A stretch of DNA of 47,402 nucleotides from Solobacterium sp. (GCA_017539385.1 JAFYHC010000002.1:1-47402), one strand, 5' to 3'. Shown: positions 18,528-26,771, counted from the first letter of the stretch. Made by a program: numbers and translations. The notes: a model not told the origin generated them from the letters alone.

Positions 18528-19837
18528 TCGGACACCTTCTTGCGGGCAATGATCTTCAGCGGTGTGCCTTCAAAATCAAATGCTTCGCGCAGGGAATTCT
18601 CCAGAAAACGCTGGTAGGAGAAATGCAGCAGTTTCGGATCATTGCAGGAGAAGACAAAGGTCGGCGGATTGACTGCCACCTGTGTCGTATAGTAGATGCG
18701 GAACCGTTTGCCGTTGTGCGTCGGTGCCGGTGTTGTGACCTGTGTATCCGCAATGACTTCATTGAGGATATTGGTCGGGATACGGCGCGATGCATTTTCA
18801 TATACACGGTCTGCCAGCGGCAGTATGTTTTCCACACGCTGGCGTGTCTTGGCGGATACAAAGACGATCGGTGCATACGAGAGGTATGCAAATTCCGCAC
18901 GCACTTTTTCTGTAAAGCGGTTCATCGTCTTGTCATCTTTATCGACGGCATCCCATTTATTGACAACGATCACGACCGGGCGTCCTGCCTCAAGTGCATA
19001 TCCTGCCACATGCTTGTCCTGTTCACGGATGCCGGCTTCTGCATCGATCACAAAGAGCGCTACATCGCAGCGTTCAATCGCACGCATTGCCCTTAACACC
19101 GAATACTTCTCGATGGATTCATATACTTTGCCGCGCTTGCGGATTCCCGCAGTATCGACGATCACATACGGGCGTCCTTCAAACGTAAACGGTGTATCGA
19201 CCGCATCACGCGTTGTTCCCTGTATGTTGGAAACGATGGCACGCTGCTCTTTGAGGATGGCATTGACAAGCGAAGATTTGCCGACATTCGGCTCGCCAAT
19301 CACAGCGATCCGCAGTCCTTCGCTCTTTTCGCTTTCTTCCTCTTCCGGCAGCTCTTCCATGCACTTATCCAGGATATCACCGATGCCGATGCCGTGGATG
19401 CCGCTGCAGGCGATCGGATCACCGATGCCAAGTGCATAGAATTCATAGATATTCATCAAACGTGATTCATCATCGATCATGTTGACGGCCAGCACGACCG
19501 GCTTCTCCTGCTGATGCAAAAGAGATGCGATATACTGGTCATCATCATTCAGTCCGGCTTTTCCGTTTACGACCATCAGGATGACATCTGCTTCTTCCAT
19601 GGCGATCTGCACCTGGGCACGGATCTCTTCCTGATATGGCTGGTCTTCGACCTGTATTCCTCCGGTATCGATGATCTTGAACGTATTGCCGGTCCATTCC
19701 GCCGAAGCGTAGATACGGTCGCGTGTCACGCCTGCTGTATCTTCAACGATCGAAACACGCTCACCGGCAATTCGATTAAAGATCGTAGACTTCCCGACAT
19801 TCGGTCTGCCTACGATCGCGATTACTCCTGTCTTCAT
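18524..19837 (-). CDS. der: Ribosome assembly GTPase Der (EngA)
   Basis: About 437 residues with two tandem GTPase domains, the hallmark of Der. The first P-loop is GRPNVGKST near residue 10 and the second is GEPNVGKSS near residue 185. The G3 motifs are DTGGIQ and DTAGIRKRG, with NMID and NKWD as G4. A C-terminal KH-like domain follows. Der acts in 50S subunit maturation. The ATG at 19835-19837 is chosen because AGGAGG lies 9 nt upstream; the in-frame GTG farther up overlaps that site. Confidence 0.97.
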   Translation of the reverse strand: MKTGVIAIVGRPNVGKSTIFNRIAGERVSIVEDTAGVTRDRIYASAEWTGNTFKIIDTGGIQVEDQPYQEEIRAQVQIAMEEADVILMVVNGKAGLNDDDQYIASLLHQQEKPVVLAVNMIDDESRLMNIYEFYALGIGDPIACSGIHGIGIGDILDKCMEELPEEEESEKSEGLRIAVIGEPNVGKSSLVNAILKEQRAIVSNIQGTTRDAVDTPFTFEGRPYVIVDTAGIRKRGKVYESIEKYSVLRAMRAIERCDVALFVIDAEAGIREQDKHVAGYALEAGRPVVIVVNKWDAVDKDDKTMNRFTEKVRAEFAYLSYAPIVFVSAKTRQRVENILPLADRVYENASRRIPTNILNEVIADTQVTTPAPTHNGKRFRIYYTTQVAVNPPTFVFSCNDPKLLHFSYQRFLENSLREAFDFEGTPLKIIARKKVSE

Positions 19838-19851
19838 CGTACAGGACCTCC

Positions 19852-20511
19852 TCACAGAAATGGTACAGCCAGCTGATAGATTGCTTCTGTTACTTCTGCG
19901 ATCGTCATATCGGACGTATCGATCTCAACCGCATCATCCGCCTTGCGCAGCGGTGAATGCTCACGGTGCATATCCTGCCAGTCTCTCTGGCGGATCTCTT
20001 CTGCGATCGTTGCAATATCCGATGTCGGAATTCCCTGTTTGATATTCTGGTCATAGCGGCGCTTTGCACGTGCTTCCGGAGAAGCTGTCATATAGATCTT
20101 TACCTGTGCATCTTTCAGCACCACGGTGCCGATATCGCGTCCGTCCATGATGAATCCGCCTGCTTTAGCCATTTCCTGCTGGCGTGCAACCAGATCTTCA
20201 CGCACTCTCTGCAGCTTGGAAACGGTACTTGCGGCCATGCTGGTGTCATCGGTGCGGATGGCAAGCGATACATCTTTGCCATCGAGGAATACTTTCCCGT
20301 CCGGTGTCAGTTCAATGACTGTATTCTTCAGCATTTCGCATACTGCATCCTCATCGTTCAGATCGATGCCGCAGTCCAGTGCCTTGCGCGCTGTGCAGCG
20401 GTACATCGCACCTGTATCCAGATGCACATAGCCAAGCTTCTGACAAAGCTGTTTGGCAATGGTGCTTTTTCCGGCAGCACTCGGGCCGTCAATTGCAATA
20501 TTGATTTTCAT
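19852..20511 (-). CDS. cmk: Cytidylate kinase
   Basis: This 219-residue enzyme phosphorylates CMP and dCMP with ATP. The P-loop is [16 protein letters not shown] at the N-terminus, [10 protein letters not shown] follows, and [21 protein letters not shown] holds the conserved GRDIGT substrate motif. It sits 14 nt upstream of der, a common Firmicutes arrangement. Confidence 0.97.
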   Translation of the reverse strand: MKINIAIDGPSAAGKSTIAKQLCQKLGYVHLDTGAMYRCTARKALDCGIDLNDEDAVCEMLKNTVIELTPDGKVFLDGKDVSLAIRTDDTSMAASTVSKLQRVREDLVARQQEMAKAGGFIMDGRDIGTVVLKDAQVKIYMTASPEARAKRRYDQNIKQGIPTSDIATIAEEIRQRDWQDMHREHSPLRKADDAVEIDTSDMTIAEVTEAIYQLAVPFL

Positions 20512-20517
20512 ATGTAT

Positions 20518-21492
20518 TTACCCCCTGTTTGAAAGCATGATCCAGTAGAAGACGATGAAGACGATCACCAGCAGTGCAAGGATCAAGACGATCAGCACAA
20601 TGTTCAGGATCCGGTTTGTATGCCGCATCTTGTCACTGACTTCCGACAGGTTGTCTTCATAATCATCCAGCTGTGCGCGCATCTGCGTCGTTTCATTGAG
20701 CAGCTGCTGACGTGTCACACGGTCTGCTTCCAGACGCTGTTCCAGTGTATTCATTCCGATCTCCGCGGTATCTTCAAACGGAGAAGATGCCGGTGCAGAT
20801 GGTGCTGGTGCCGGTGTATCGGTCTTTCTGCCGTTGACCAGACTCTGCACGGCTTCCATGATGTCTTCCTTGGACATCGTGGCATCCGATGTTTCTTCCT
20901 GACGGTACTGCGGGCTTCTGCGGCGGAACAGGATATCTGCCGTATCCGTATCATGCGCTGCCGTATCATCTGCTTCGATATGCATCGGGGAAGAAGGCTG
21001 TTCCTTCTTCGGCTCCGGCTGCGGCTCTTCTTTCGGCTGCAGCGGCTGCAGAGAGAACGGACGCAGTCCGGACGCCTGTTCCAGGCGTGTCTTTGGATCA
21101 AGCGACTGCAGTACATTCAGCGTTGTATTCTCACTGGCAGCGACGCCGGCTTCCTTGTTGTATTTCTTGACTTCTGCTATGTATGCATCCAGATACTCAT
21201 CGTGAATATCTTCATCCAGTGCATCACTGGAACTGTACATCTGAGAGACAGGCGCAAAATCAGGTTCCGGCTGTTTTTCTTCCGGTTCCTCAAAATACGG
21301 TTCTTTCTTATGTGCAGCTTCATGCTCTATCGGCATATATTGCGGATCTGGTGCATCAAAGTTATCGGAATCGATCCGGTTCAGACGGTCTTCATATTCC
21401 GAGAGATCTCTTGCAGAAAGATCGTTTGCTGTATCATCCTGCAGTTTTTCCCGGAGTTCTCTGTATTTCTCTGTTCTGGATAATCTCGCCAT
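20518..21492 (-). CDS. Unknown acidic protein with C-terminal membrane anchor
   Basis: I do not recognise this 324-residue protein. The N-terminus (MARLSRTEKYRELREKLQDD) is a short charged helix. A long disordered region follows, rich in Glu, Pro and Gln, with a PxEPKKEQP-type low-complexity patch around residue 165. A predicted coiled coil lies at about 245-295. One membrane helix (about 297-319, ILNIVLIVLILALLVIVFIV) is followed by only a few residues. The topology is therefore cytoplasmic with a C-terminal anchor, like some divisome or membrane-scaffold proteins. The ATG is preferred over an upstream TTG, with GGAGA 9 nt before it. It is the first gene of the cmk-der-gpsA operon. Confidence 0.75.
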   Translation of the reverse strand: MARLSRTEKYRELREKLQDDTANDLSARDLSEYEDRLNRIDSDNFDAPDPQYMPIEHEAAHKKEPYFEEPEEKQPEPDFAPVSQMYSSSDALDEDIHDEYLDAYIAEVKKYNKEAGVAASENTTLNVLQSLDPKTRLEQASGLRPFSLQPLQPKEEPQPEPKKEQPSSPMHIEADDTAAHDTDTADILFRRRSPQYRQEETSDATMSKEDIMEAVQSLVNGRKTDTPAPAPSAPASSPFEDTAEIGMNTLEQRLEADRVTRQQLLNETTQMRAQLDDYEDNLSEVSDKMRHTNRILNIVLIVLILALLVIVFIVFYWIMLSNRG

Positions 21493-21518
21493 ATTCTCTG
21501 TCTCCAATATCAAAGGAA

Positions 21519-21527
21519 ATTATATCA
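21519..21527 (-). promoter_or_regulatory. Extended -10 promoter of the unknown-cmk-der-gpsA operon
   Basis: The minus strand reads TGATATAAT, a TGn element plus a perfect TATAAT, about 27 nt before the ATG. No convincing -35 hexamer is seen. Confidence 0.65.
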
Positions 21528-21583
21528 TATCCGTACTTTCCTCTGCATGAAAAAGCAGTGATTATCCATGCATTTCGCATTCA

Positions 21584-22174
21584 TTAATGCAGCAGCGGCG
21601 AGATCAGCTTATATAATGCAAAGGTCAGAAGACTCACCAGGATTCCCTTTACGATATTAAACGGGCATGTCGCAAGCAGTACGAATGTGAACTTGCTGTG
21701 GATCGCCGGTACAATTGCAGCGCCTGCCGCAATGATCGCATCCATCGGCATATGGAACAATGTCGAATACATCGGAAGAAGAATGAAATAGTTTACGATG
21801 GCCCCTGCCAATACCATGCACAAAGAGCCGAGGATCAGTCCATAGATCGCTGTTCTGCGTGTTTTGTTTTTCTGATACAGCAGCGCTGCCGGCACGGCAA
21901 AGGCACATCCGACAATAAAATTTGCCATTTCACCGACATAGGCCGTTGTCGTTCCCGTAAACAGAATATTGAGTACGTTCTTTAATGCTTCAATGATGAC
22001 AGCTGCCATCGGTCCCATGGCAAATCCTCCCACCAGTACAGCCGTCTCGGAAAGATCCAGCTTATAGAAAGACGGTGCGATCGGAAGCGGGAATTCAAAC
22101 AGCATCAGTACGAATGCTGCGGCGGAAAGAATGGCGATCCGGGTAAGCTGTTTTGTTGTAAGTACGTGTTTCAT
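21584..22174 (-). CDS. ribU: Riboflavin ECF transporter S component RibU
   Basis: About 196 residues with six hydrophobic helices, the riboflavin-binding S component that works with the shared EcfAA'T module. MLFEFPLPIAPSFYKLDLSE and the following GGFAMGP segment are typical of RibU. The ATG at 22172-22174 has AAGGA 9 nt upstream; a longer reading would translate the riboswitch and terminator, which is not credible. An FMN riboswitch in the leader supports the substrate assignment independently. No Ecf ATPase genes lie nearby. Confidence 0.93.
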   Translation of the reverse strand: MKHVLTTKQLTRIAILSAAAFVLMLFEFPLPIAPSFYKLDLSETAVLVGGFAMGPMAAVIIEALKNVLNILFTGTTTAYVGEMANFIVGCAFAVPAALLYQKNKTRRTAIYGLILGSLCMVLAGAIVNYFILLPMYSTLFHMPMDAIIAAGAAIVPAIHSKFTFVLLATCPFNIVKGILVSLLTFALYKLISPLLH

Positions 22175-22200
22175 GCGTTTTATCCTTTCTGCCTCCAAGT

Positions 22201-22228
22201 AAAAAGGAGGTCCTTCGATAAAACCTCC
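22201..22228 (-). terminator. Riboswitch-controlled terminator of ribU
   Basis: GGAGGT, an 11-nt loop, ACCTCC and then TTTTT lie between the FMN aptamer and the ribU start. This is the expected expression platform for premature termination when FMN is bound. Confidence 0.85.
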
Positions 22229-22243
22229 GGGTAATGAAAAAAG

Positions 22244-22352
22244 AAACTCTCCCATCCAGACTATACTGTCGCCACCGGAATTGCACCGGTTCGTGCGCAT
22301 CAGCGCTTGCGGGGTTTACCGCCGGTCAGGAATTACACCCTGCCCTGAGTTT
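22244..22352 (-). promoter_or_regulatory. FMN riboswitch (RFN element)
   Basis: The minus-strand sequence contains the conserved blocks in order: CAGGGCAGGGTG, AATTCCTGACCGGCGGT, the GCGC-containing variable arm, ACCGGTGCAATTCCGGT, GCGACAGT and GTCTGGATGGGAGA. This is a complete six-helix FMN aptamer. It lies between a candidate promoter and a terminator hairpin ahead of ribU, so ribU should be switched off at high FMN. Confidence 0.95.
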
Positions 22353-22362
22353 TACCAATTCC

Positions 22363-22390
22363 AGTATATACCTTCCCTTCGAATATACAA
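22363..22390 (-). promoter_or_regulatory. Candidate promoter of the ribU leader
   Basis: On the minus strand TTGTAT (22385-22390), a 16-nt spacer and TATACT (22363-22368) lie just ahead of the FMN aptamer. The spacing is slightly short and both hexamers deviate by one or two bases. Confidence 0.5.
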
Positions 22391-22403
22391 CGCATATGCA
22401 TTC

Positions 22404-22436
22404 AGAAAAAAAACGGAGCCGTTTTACAGACTCCGT
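22404..22436 (-). terminator. Intrinsic terminator after the 340-residue membrane protein gene
   Basis: ACGGAG, a 12-nt loop, CTCCGT and a run of eight T residues begin at the stop codon of the preceding gene. Confidence 0.85.
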
Positions 22437-23458
22437 CAGATATTCATGATCGTTTTCAGGATGTGATAAATATCACCGCATACTGCCTGTATGTATTTTA
22501 AGCCAAATACCGCAAACACACACAGCACCACAAGAACCACAAGCATGCGCAGATGCTTTGTCAGATCAAAGTGCTTTGCGACTGCTTTCATCATCAGGAA
22601 ACAGCCTGTCACTGCACCGGCGATGCCCAGTCCTGCTCCAAATACCGGATTCATCTGATACAGCAGTGCTGCGATCACAAATACCGTACCGGTAAACAGA
22701 GATGACTGCGACATGGAAGCGATATATTTCTTCCAGCTGACCGGCTGGCGCAGCACAAATGATGCCAAGCCAAGCACAAAGGCAAATGCATACTGTGCAC
22801 AAAGCATATATGCAGCTAAGCGCACTGCCAGCCATGCACCGTCACTGAAGATGATGCGGGCAAAGCCGAATGGATTCGTATTGATAAATCCTGCTACGAT
22901 GCAGGACATCCACGCAGCAATGGCAATATATTTATAAATATTGACTGCCAGTGAAAACATCGGTTCTGTGACCCGTTCTTTGGACAGTGCTTCTTTCTCA
23001 ATGGCAAGCACCGGCAGAAGCAGTTTCTTGAAGAAGCCGGTACGCGGCGTATTCAGAAATGCCTGGAAATCTTCTTCCCTGCGTCTTTCCTTCTCTGCTT
23101 TCTTTCTTGCTTTTCTTTCTTCCGGTGTTTCTTTCGGCTTGCTTACTTCTTCCGGCTTTTCCTCTTCAACATTTGCCGGGACTTCCGGTTCTTCCGGTGT
23201 TTTCTCTTGCGGCACTTCTTCCGCAGGCTGCTTTTCTTCGATCACAGGTTCTGCAATGACCGGTTCCTCGATCACCGGTTCTGTAATGACCGGCGTTTCG
23301 ACTGCCGCTTCTTCGGTGATCTTTGGCAGTTGGCTCAGTACTTCCTCTGCATCCTTCCGCAGTGCCTTATATTTCTGATGCCGGAAAGCAACGGCACGCA
23401 TGCGGCGGCTGACCGGTGTGGCCGTTCTTTTCTTTTTTGCTCCGGTATATACTCTCAT
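22436..23458 (-). CDS. Unknown membrane protein with Glu/Pro repeat region
   Basis: The product is about 340 residues. The N-terminal 35 residues are basic. Residues about 50-130 are a Glu/Pro/Val region with repeated EPVI-x-E units and a KPEEVSKPKETPEERKARKK stretch. About five membrane helices follow from residue 165 onward. The C-terminal part resembles small polytopic proteins of the Yip1 or DUF6574 type in outline only. No enzymatic motif is seen. The ATG at 23456-23458 has GGGAGAG upstream; an earlier in-frame start is less likely. It is a single gene between efp and the FMN riboswitch, and function is unknown. Confidence 0.7.
   Translation of the reverse strand: MRVYTGAKKKRTATPVSRRMRAVAFRHQKYKALRKDAEEVLSQLPKITEEAAVETPVITEPVIEEPVIAEPVIEEKQPAEEVPQEKTPEEPEVPANVEEEKPEEVSKPKETPEERKARKKAEKERRREEDFQAFLNTPRTGFFKKLLLPVLAIEKEALSKERVTEPMFSLAVNIYKYIAIAAWMSCIVAGFINTNPFGFARIIFSDGAWLAVRLAAYMLCAQYAFAFVLGLASFVLRQPVSWKKYIASMSQSSLFTGTVFVIAALLYQMNPVFGAGLGIAGAVTGCFLMMKAVAKHFDLTKHLRMLVVLVVLCVFAVFGLKYIQAVCGDIYHILKTIMNI
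23239..23298. repeat. Two-copy 30-nt tandem repeat in coding sequence
   Basis: Copies 23239-23268 and 23269-23298 are largely identical and encode repeated Glu-Pro-Val-Ile units of the membrane protein. It looks like a slippage-prone coding repeat. Confidence 0.75.
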
Positions 23459-23526
23459 AGCTGTCTCTCCCTGTATAAAGTGAAAATGTGCACGCATGGC
23501 ACATGATTCACATTCTATGAAATGAA

Positions 23527-24084
23527 TTAAGCTCTGCCGGAATACTTTCCGTCAGCGGTTGAAATGACGACCATTTCTCCGTTCTGAATAAACAGCGGAA
23601 CCTTGATCTCAAGACCTGTTTCCAGAACCGCATTCTTGCTTGCGGATGTTGCCGTATCACCCTTGACTGCTTCTTCGCATTCAACGATCTGCAGTTCTAC
23701 TTTATCCGGCAGCATTACACCGAGGATCTCGCCTTCGTACATGGAGATCGTCAGGTTGTCATTGGGCTTCATGAACTTCATTTCCCATTCCAGACGTTCC
23801 TTCGGGATCTCGATCTGGTCGTATGTTTCATTGTCCATGAAGACAAGGGATGTGCCGTCGTCATACAGATACTGCATGACCTTGCGTTCTACATGAGCGG
23901 TCTCGACTTTGTCGCCGCCGGTGAAAGATATTTCGTTGATCACACCGCTGCGCAGATTCTTGACTTTGACCTTGATGATCATCTGGCGCATGGCAGTTTT
24001 GTTATGATCGATATTTAAGACCTGATAAATATTTCCTTCGTGTTCAAAGTTCATTCCCGGTTTGAGATCATTTACGATAACCAT
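23527..24084 (-). CDS. efp: Translation elongation factor P with altered loop
   Basis: This 185-residue protein is full length with the three EF-P beta-barrel domains. Diagnostic parts are MVIVNDLKPGMNFEHEGNIY, SFTGGDKVETAHVERKVMQY, FMDNETYDQIEIPKE and the C-terminal TGLEIKVPLFIQNGE. EF-P relieves ribosome stalling at proline runs. The loop that reaches the P-site tRNA is normally P-G-K-G with a modifiable residue at position 32. Here the gap-free alignment gives HNKTAMRQM, with Met32 and Arg33. The gene has its own strong promoter and is monocistronic. Confidence 0.95.
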   Translation of the reverse strand: MVIVNDLKPGMNFEHEGNIYQVLNIDHNKTAMRQMIIKVKVKNLRSGVINEISFTGGDKVETAHVERKVMQYLYDDGTSLVFMDNETYDQIEIPKERLEWEMKFMKPNDNLTISMYEGEILGVMLPDKVELQIVECEEAVKGDTATSASKNAVLETGLEIKVPLFIQNGEMVVISTADGKYSGRA

Positions 24085-24114
24085 AATAAAAATACCTCTT
24101 CTGTGTCCGTTTCT

Positions 24115-24142
24115 ATTGTATAGAAATGCACTGATTTGTCAA
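24115..24142 (-). promoter_or_regulatory. Sigma-A promoter of efp
   Basis: On the minus strand a perfect TTGACA (24137-24142), a 16-nt spacer and TACAAT (24115-24120) lie about 30 nt before the efp ATG. Confidence 0.85.
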
Positions 24143-24153
24143 CGTGACCAGTA

Positions 24154-24175
24154 CCGGAATCCTTATGGATCCCGG
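24154..24175 (-). terminator. Hairpin at the end of the comG operon
   Basis: A 9-bp stem CCGGGATCC / GGATTCCGG with a 4-nt loop contains the comGG stop codon. There is no T run after it, so it may be a weak terminator or only an mRNA end-stabiliser. Confidence 0.45.
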
Positions 24176-24492
24176 CACTGTTCCGTATAGGAATCGATGC
24201 GTTTTCCCGATGCATCCAGAAGCACCGTCAGGACGATCTCACGGTCTGCTTCAACGTGCAGAATGACCATGCTGTCGGTGATTTCCCCTGCTTCGATACG
24301 CTGTTTCAGGCATGCGATGGCCTGCCGCTGTTTTTCCAGACGCGCTTCCAGAATCTGCAGATTCTGCAGTGTCCTGAGACGGCAGAGATCATTGACCATG
24401 GCGGTCATTAACAGCATCGATGCCAGCAGGAAGACCGCTGTCATCCATCCGCTCAGTATTCCCTTCTTCCCCGCAGAAAAGCATTGTTTCAT
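24163..24492 (-). CDS. comGG: ComGG-position competence pseudopilus protein
   Basis: About 109 residues with one hydrophobic N-terminal helix (WMTAVFLLASMLLMTAMV) followed by a coiled-coil-like segment (LRTLQNLQILEARLEKQRQA). ComGG proteins are very divergent; the name rests on its place as the last gene of comG. The ATG at 24490-24492 has AAGGAC 7 nt upstream. This start overlaps the comGF reading frame by about 104 nt, which is large. A later start is possible. Confidence 0.6.
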   Translation of the reverse strand: MKQCFSAGKKGILSGWMTAVFLLASMLLMTAMVNDLCRLRTLQNLQILEARLEKQRQAIACLKQRIEAGEITDSMVILHVEADREIVLTVLLDASGKRIDSYTEQCRDP

Positions 24493-24859
24493 AGGTGATG
24501 TCCTTTCGCTGATACCAGAGACAGATACAGCCTTCTTCCGTATAGAATCCGGCATCTTCTGTATCTGCAAGAATGATCTGTGTTCCCGGCTGCAGTATGA
24601 CATGGTCATTGACCTGCGACAGACGTTTTTCCATCCCCTGATGCGTAAAAGCAAGCACACGTTCATCTGCCTGCAGGTCATAGGAGATCATTAAGATCCG
24701 CTGCAATTGCTGTAATGCAAGTGCATCCTGCAGCTGTGCATCAAACCGCACCATGTCCGCACTGATGCGGCATAGTGCAGCACATAGCGGCAGAAACAGT
24801 GCCGCCGCAAACAGGGATGCAAGTGCTTCTGCTGTCAGGGATCCGCTTCTGTAACGCAT
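24389..24859 (-). CDS. comGF: ComGF-like competence pseudopilin
   Basis: This 156-residue protein has an N-terminal hydrophobic helix (residues about 8-30) right after SLTAEALASLFAAALFL, which resembles a pseudopilin leader with Glu at the usual place. The C-terminal part contains GTQIILADTEDAGFYTEEGC, like the beta-sheet of ComGF. It is assigned mainly by order within comG. A GGGGTG site lies 6 nt before the ATG. It overlaps comGE by 25 nt. Confidence 0.7.
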   Translation of the reverse strand: MRYRSGSLTAEALASLFAAALFLPLCAALCRISADMVRFDAQLQDALALQQLQRILMISYDLQADERVLAFTHQGMEKRLSQVNDHVILQPGTQIILADTEDAGFYTEEGCICLWYQRKDITYETMLFCGEEGNTERMDDSGLPAGIDAVNDRHGQ

Positions 24860-25047
24860 GCATCACACCCCGTTTCTTTCAGGGCACGCCGGTTATCTGC
24901 TTCGATCTGCTGCAGGATCTTTTCTTCCGTCTCCCTGATACGCACATGTACGCGCACAGCCGCCGTAAACAGCCCCGTAAGGACCGTCAGGATGCAGAGG
25001 GCCGCTAATACATCCTGCATCAGAAAGCCCCTTCTAGCGGAAAACAA
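24835..25047 (-). CDS. comGE: ComGE-like competence pseudopilin
   Basis: About 70 residues: ARRG-FLMQDVLAALCILTVL is a prepilin-type leader and hydrophobic helix, with Asp where Glu is more common. The TTG at 25045-25047 is chosen because GGAGGG lies just upstream and the basic leader must be included. An ATG at codon 10 of this reading has AAGGGG before it but would remove the leader. It overlaps comGD by 14 nt. Confidence 0.6.
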   Translation of the reverse strand: MFSARRGFLMQDVLAALCILTVLTGLFTAAVRVHVRIRETEEKILQQIEADNRRALKETGCDACVTEADP

Positions 25048-25354
25048 GACGCCCTCCGCCCAGTTCAATGATCAGACGAAGCTGATCACCAAACCATACT
25101 GTTCCGGCAGAACTGACATTGCCGCGGCCGTTGAAGCGCACTGTCTTTCCGCTTTCTTCTTCCGTGTATTCCCTGATGGATGCACTGCGCATAGCTTCAC
25201 TTTGTTCATAGAGATACCGCATGGCAAAGGCATTGCGCTGTACATCGCAGGACGGACGCATGCGCAGCTGCAGCAGTGAGAGAAACGACAGCACGACTAA
25301 CACCAGACACACTTCCGTCAATGTCGTCCCCTTATTCCATGTACGCCTGTCCAT
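25034..25354 (-). CDS. comGD: ComGD-like competence pseudopilin
   Basis: This 106-residue protein has a class-III leader WNKG-TTLTEVCLVLVVLSFL; cleavage is after Gly and Glu5 of the mature form is kept. The rest is a short globular part ending in a hydrophobic strand. The order after comGC and the size fit ComGD, a minor pseudopilin of the DNA-uptake pilus. It overlaps comGC by 23 nt. Confidence 0.75.
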   Translation of the reverse strand: MDRRTWNKGTTLTEVCLVLVVLSFLSLLQLRMRPSCDVQRNAFAMRYLYEQSEAMRSASIREYTEEESGKTVRFNGRGNVSSAGTVWFGDQLRLIIELGGGRLVFR

Positions 25355-25634
25355 CCCGGATCACCAGATGCTTATTACCGCCGCATTCTGCCTGTTCTTC
25401 ACTCAGCAGTCCTTCCCCGATCAGTTCTTCCGCCGAAGACGGATCCATGCCATGTTCGAGACGATACTGCAGGATCGCCGCGTCTGCCACTTTCTCGATT
25501 CCTCTGCATCCTTTCTCTTTTACCACTGCCATCGTCTTCTGGATATTCGGCACGGATAAAAGAAAGATGACCGAGATCACCAGCAGGACAATGACCATCT
25601 CCAGCAGCGTAAATCCCCTGTTTTGTTTCTTCAT
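25332..25634 (-). CDS. comGC: Major competence pseudopilin ComGC
   Basis: This 100-residue protein has the leader MKKQNRG-FTLLEMVIVLLV, a textbook prepilin peptidase site with Glu5 of the mature protein. The helix that follows and the small C-terminal domain with cysteines (KGCRG and AECGG) fit ComGC, the main subunit of the transformation pilus. A strong AGGAGG site precedes the ATG. A terminator-like hairpin lies upstream, between it and the inserted gene. Confidence 0.92.
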   Translation of the reverse strand: MKKQNRGFTLLEMVIVLLVISVIFLLSVPNIQKTMAVVKEKGCRGIEKVADAAILQYRLEHGMDPSSAEELIGEGLLSEEQAECGGNKHLVIRDGQAYME

Positions 25635-25670
25635 CGCTTATCACCTCCTGCCCATATATACCCATAAGAA

Positions 25671-25715
25671 AACAGGATCCCCTGCCGATCGATCAAATCG
25701 GCTCAGGAATCCTGT
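25671..25715. terminator. Terminator-like hairpin between the inserted gene and comGC
   Basis: A long imperfect stem pairs ACAGGAT and GCCGAT with ATCGGC and ATCCTGT. It is followed by TTTT on the minus strand and TTTTTT on the plus strand. The left arm covers the last codons and stop of the inserted gene. It should reduce transcription into comGC, or the reverse from the plus strand. Confidence 0.7.
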
Positions 25716-26752
25716 TTTTTACCGGAAATCAGTTCATGCAGGCGTGAGCGCGCTGCCAGATAATGATTCAGATAATTCTTGCTTTTTGCGGAATGCCGCC
25801 ACGTTTCCGGATGCACGCTTTCATTGTCCGCTGCCAGTTCCGTCATCAGGATCATCTCTTCATATCCCTCCAGGAACTCTGTTTCCGTAAAACTGCTCTC
25901 TCCGCAGCGGATATACAGATACTGTCCATGGGACAGACGGAACAGATCCGCCGGCTTCAGCACACTGCCTCTTTTCTCTTCCAGCAGCGAATGCATACGC
26001 ACTTCCCATTTCGATGCCGCAAAGTCGTCCGGAATCGTTTCCCGGATGATCTTTGCCATTGCTTCAAACAGATCGATCATCAGTCCCGAAACGATCACAT
26101 CGCGCTTGTTCCGGTTGCTCTCCCTGCAGGAAAGCACTGCTCTTTGATACTCCGTGATGCACGCTTCCAGTGCCGTGCGGTGGACCGCAACAGAATCCGT
26201 ACGGACGGCAAGATCGGTGAGATCTGTCTTCAGAATATCTTTGCCGGCAATATGCAGATCCTTCAGGATCTCCAATTGTCCCTCTTTATGCAGGATCTCC
26301 CCGGTCTTTTCCGATATCTCGGCAAAGTGCTTCCGGTTCAGCGCTTCGACCATGATATCATGGGGCATTTCCCCGCGTATGGTCTGGTAGACCACTGCCA
26401 GCATATCCCCGGCATACAGCTGCGGACTTTCTTTCCTGAGACGCTGCACCAGCGTATCATATGCACCGACCGGCAGCCACGCTTCCCCGCGGATCCTTAC
26501 CAGCATCTCTTCGGCAATGGCTCTGCTGCAGATCTTCCGGTCTGCTTCGATCCTGTCCTTTACCGTTTCGATCCACTTTCCGTATCCGTTTTTCAGATCC
26601 TGCTGCAGCAGATCGGCAAAATACGGAATATTATTGTCTATTGCTTCATTCAGTATGGATGCGAGAAGATTCTCGATCACCCCGAATACCGGCTGCGGCA
26701 CATCCGCCGCGTCTTTCAGTTTCTGATAGAATTCTTTGATCTTTGCCTGCAT
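25703..26752 (-). CDS. Unknown helical protein gene inside the comG operon
   Basis: I do not recognise this 349-residue protein. It is soluble, with no signal peptide or membrane segment, and predicted almost entirely helical. Charged helices include DLLQQDLKNGYGKWIETVKD near residue 50 and HKEGQLEILKDLHIAGKDIL near residue 165. There is no nucleotide-binding, metal or DNA-binding motif that I can see. It lies between comGB and comGC, which are normally adjacent. It has its own candidate extended -10 promoter before it and a terminator-like hairpin after it. Start ATG 26750-26752 has AGGA 6-7 nt upstream. It could be a competence accessory factor or an unrelated insertion. Confidence 0.75.
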   Translation of the reverse strand: MQAKIKEFYQKLKDAADVPQPVFGVIENLLASILNEAIDNNIPYFADLLQQDLKNGYGKWIETVKDRIEADRKICSRAIAEEMLVRIRGEAWLPVGAYDTLVQRLRKESPQLYAGDMLAVVYQTIRGEMPHDIMVEALNRKHFAEISEKTGEILHKEGQLEILKDLHIAGKDILKTDLTDLAVRTDSVAVHRTALEACITEYQRAVLSCRESNRNKRDVIVSGLMIDLFEAMAKIIRETIPDDFAASKWEVRMHSLLEEKRGSVLKPADLFRLSHGQYLYIRCGESSFTETEFLEGYEEMILMTELAADNESVHPETWRHSAKSKNYLNHYLAARSRLHELISGKKQDS

Positions 26753-26771
26753 ATGTTTTCCTGCCGTTATT

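Noticed and set aside
22175..22300. Longer RibU reading frame
   Set aside because: It would translate the FMN aptamer and the terminator hairpin.
23239..23298. Short repeat as a CRISPR array
   Set aside because: There are only two copies, directly adjacent with no spacers, and they are in frame within a coding region.
25703..26752. The gene inside comG as a mobile element
   Set aside because: No transposase, terminal inverted repeats or target-site duplication could be seen at its borders.
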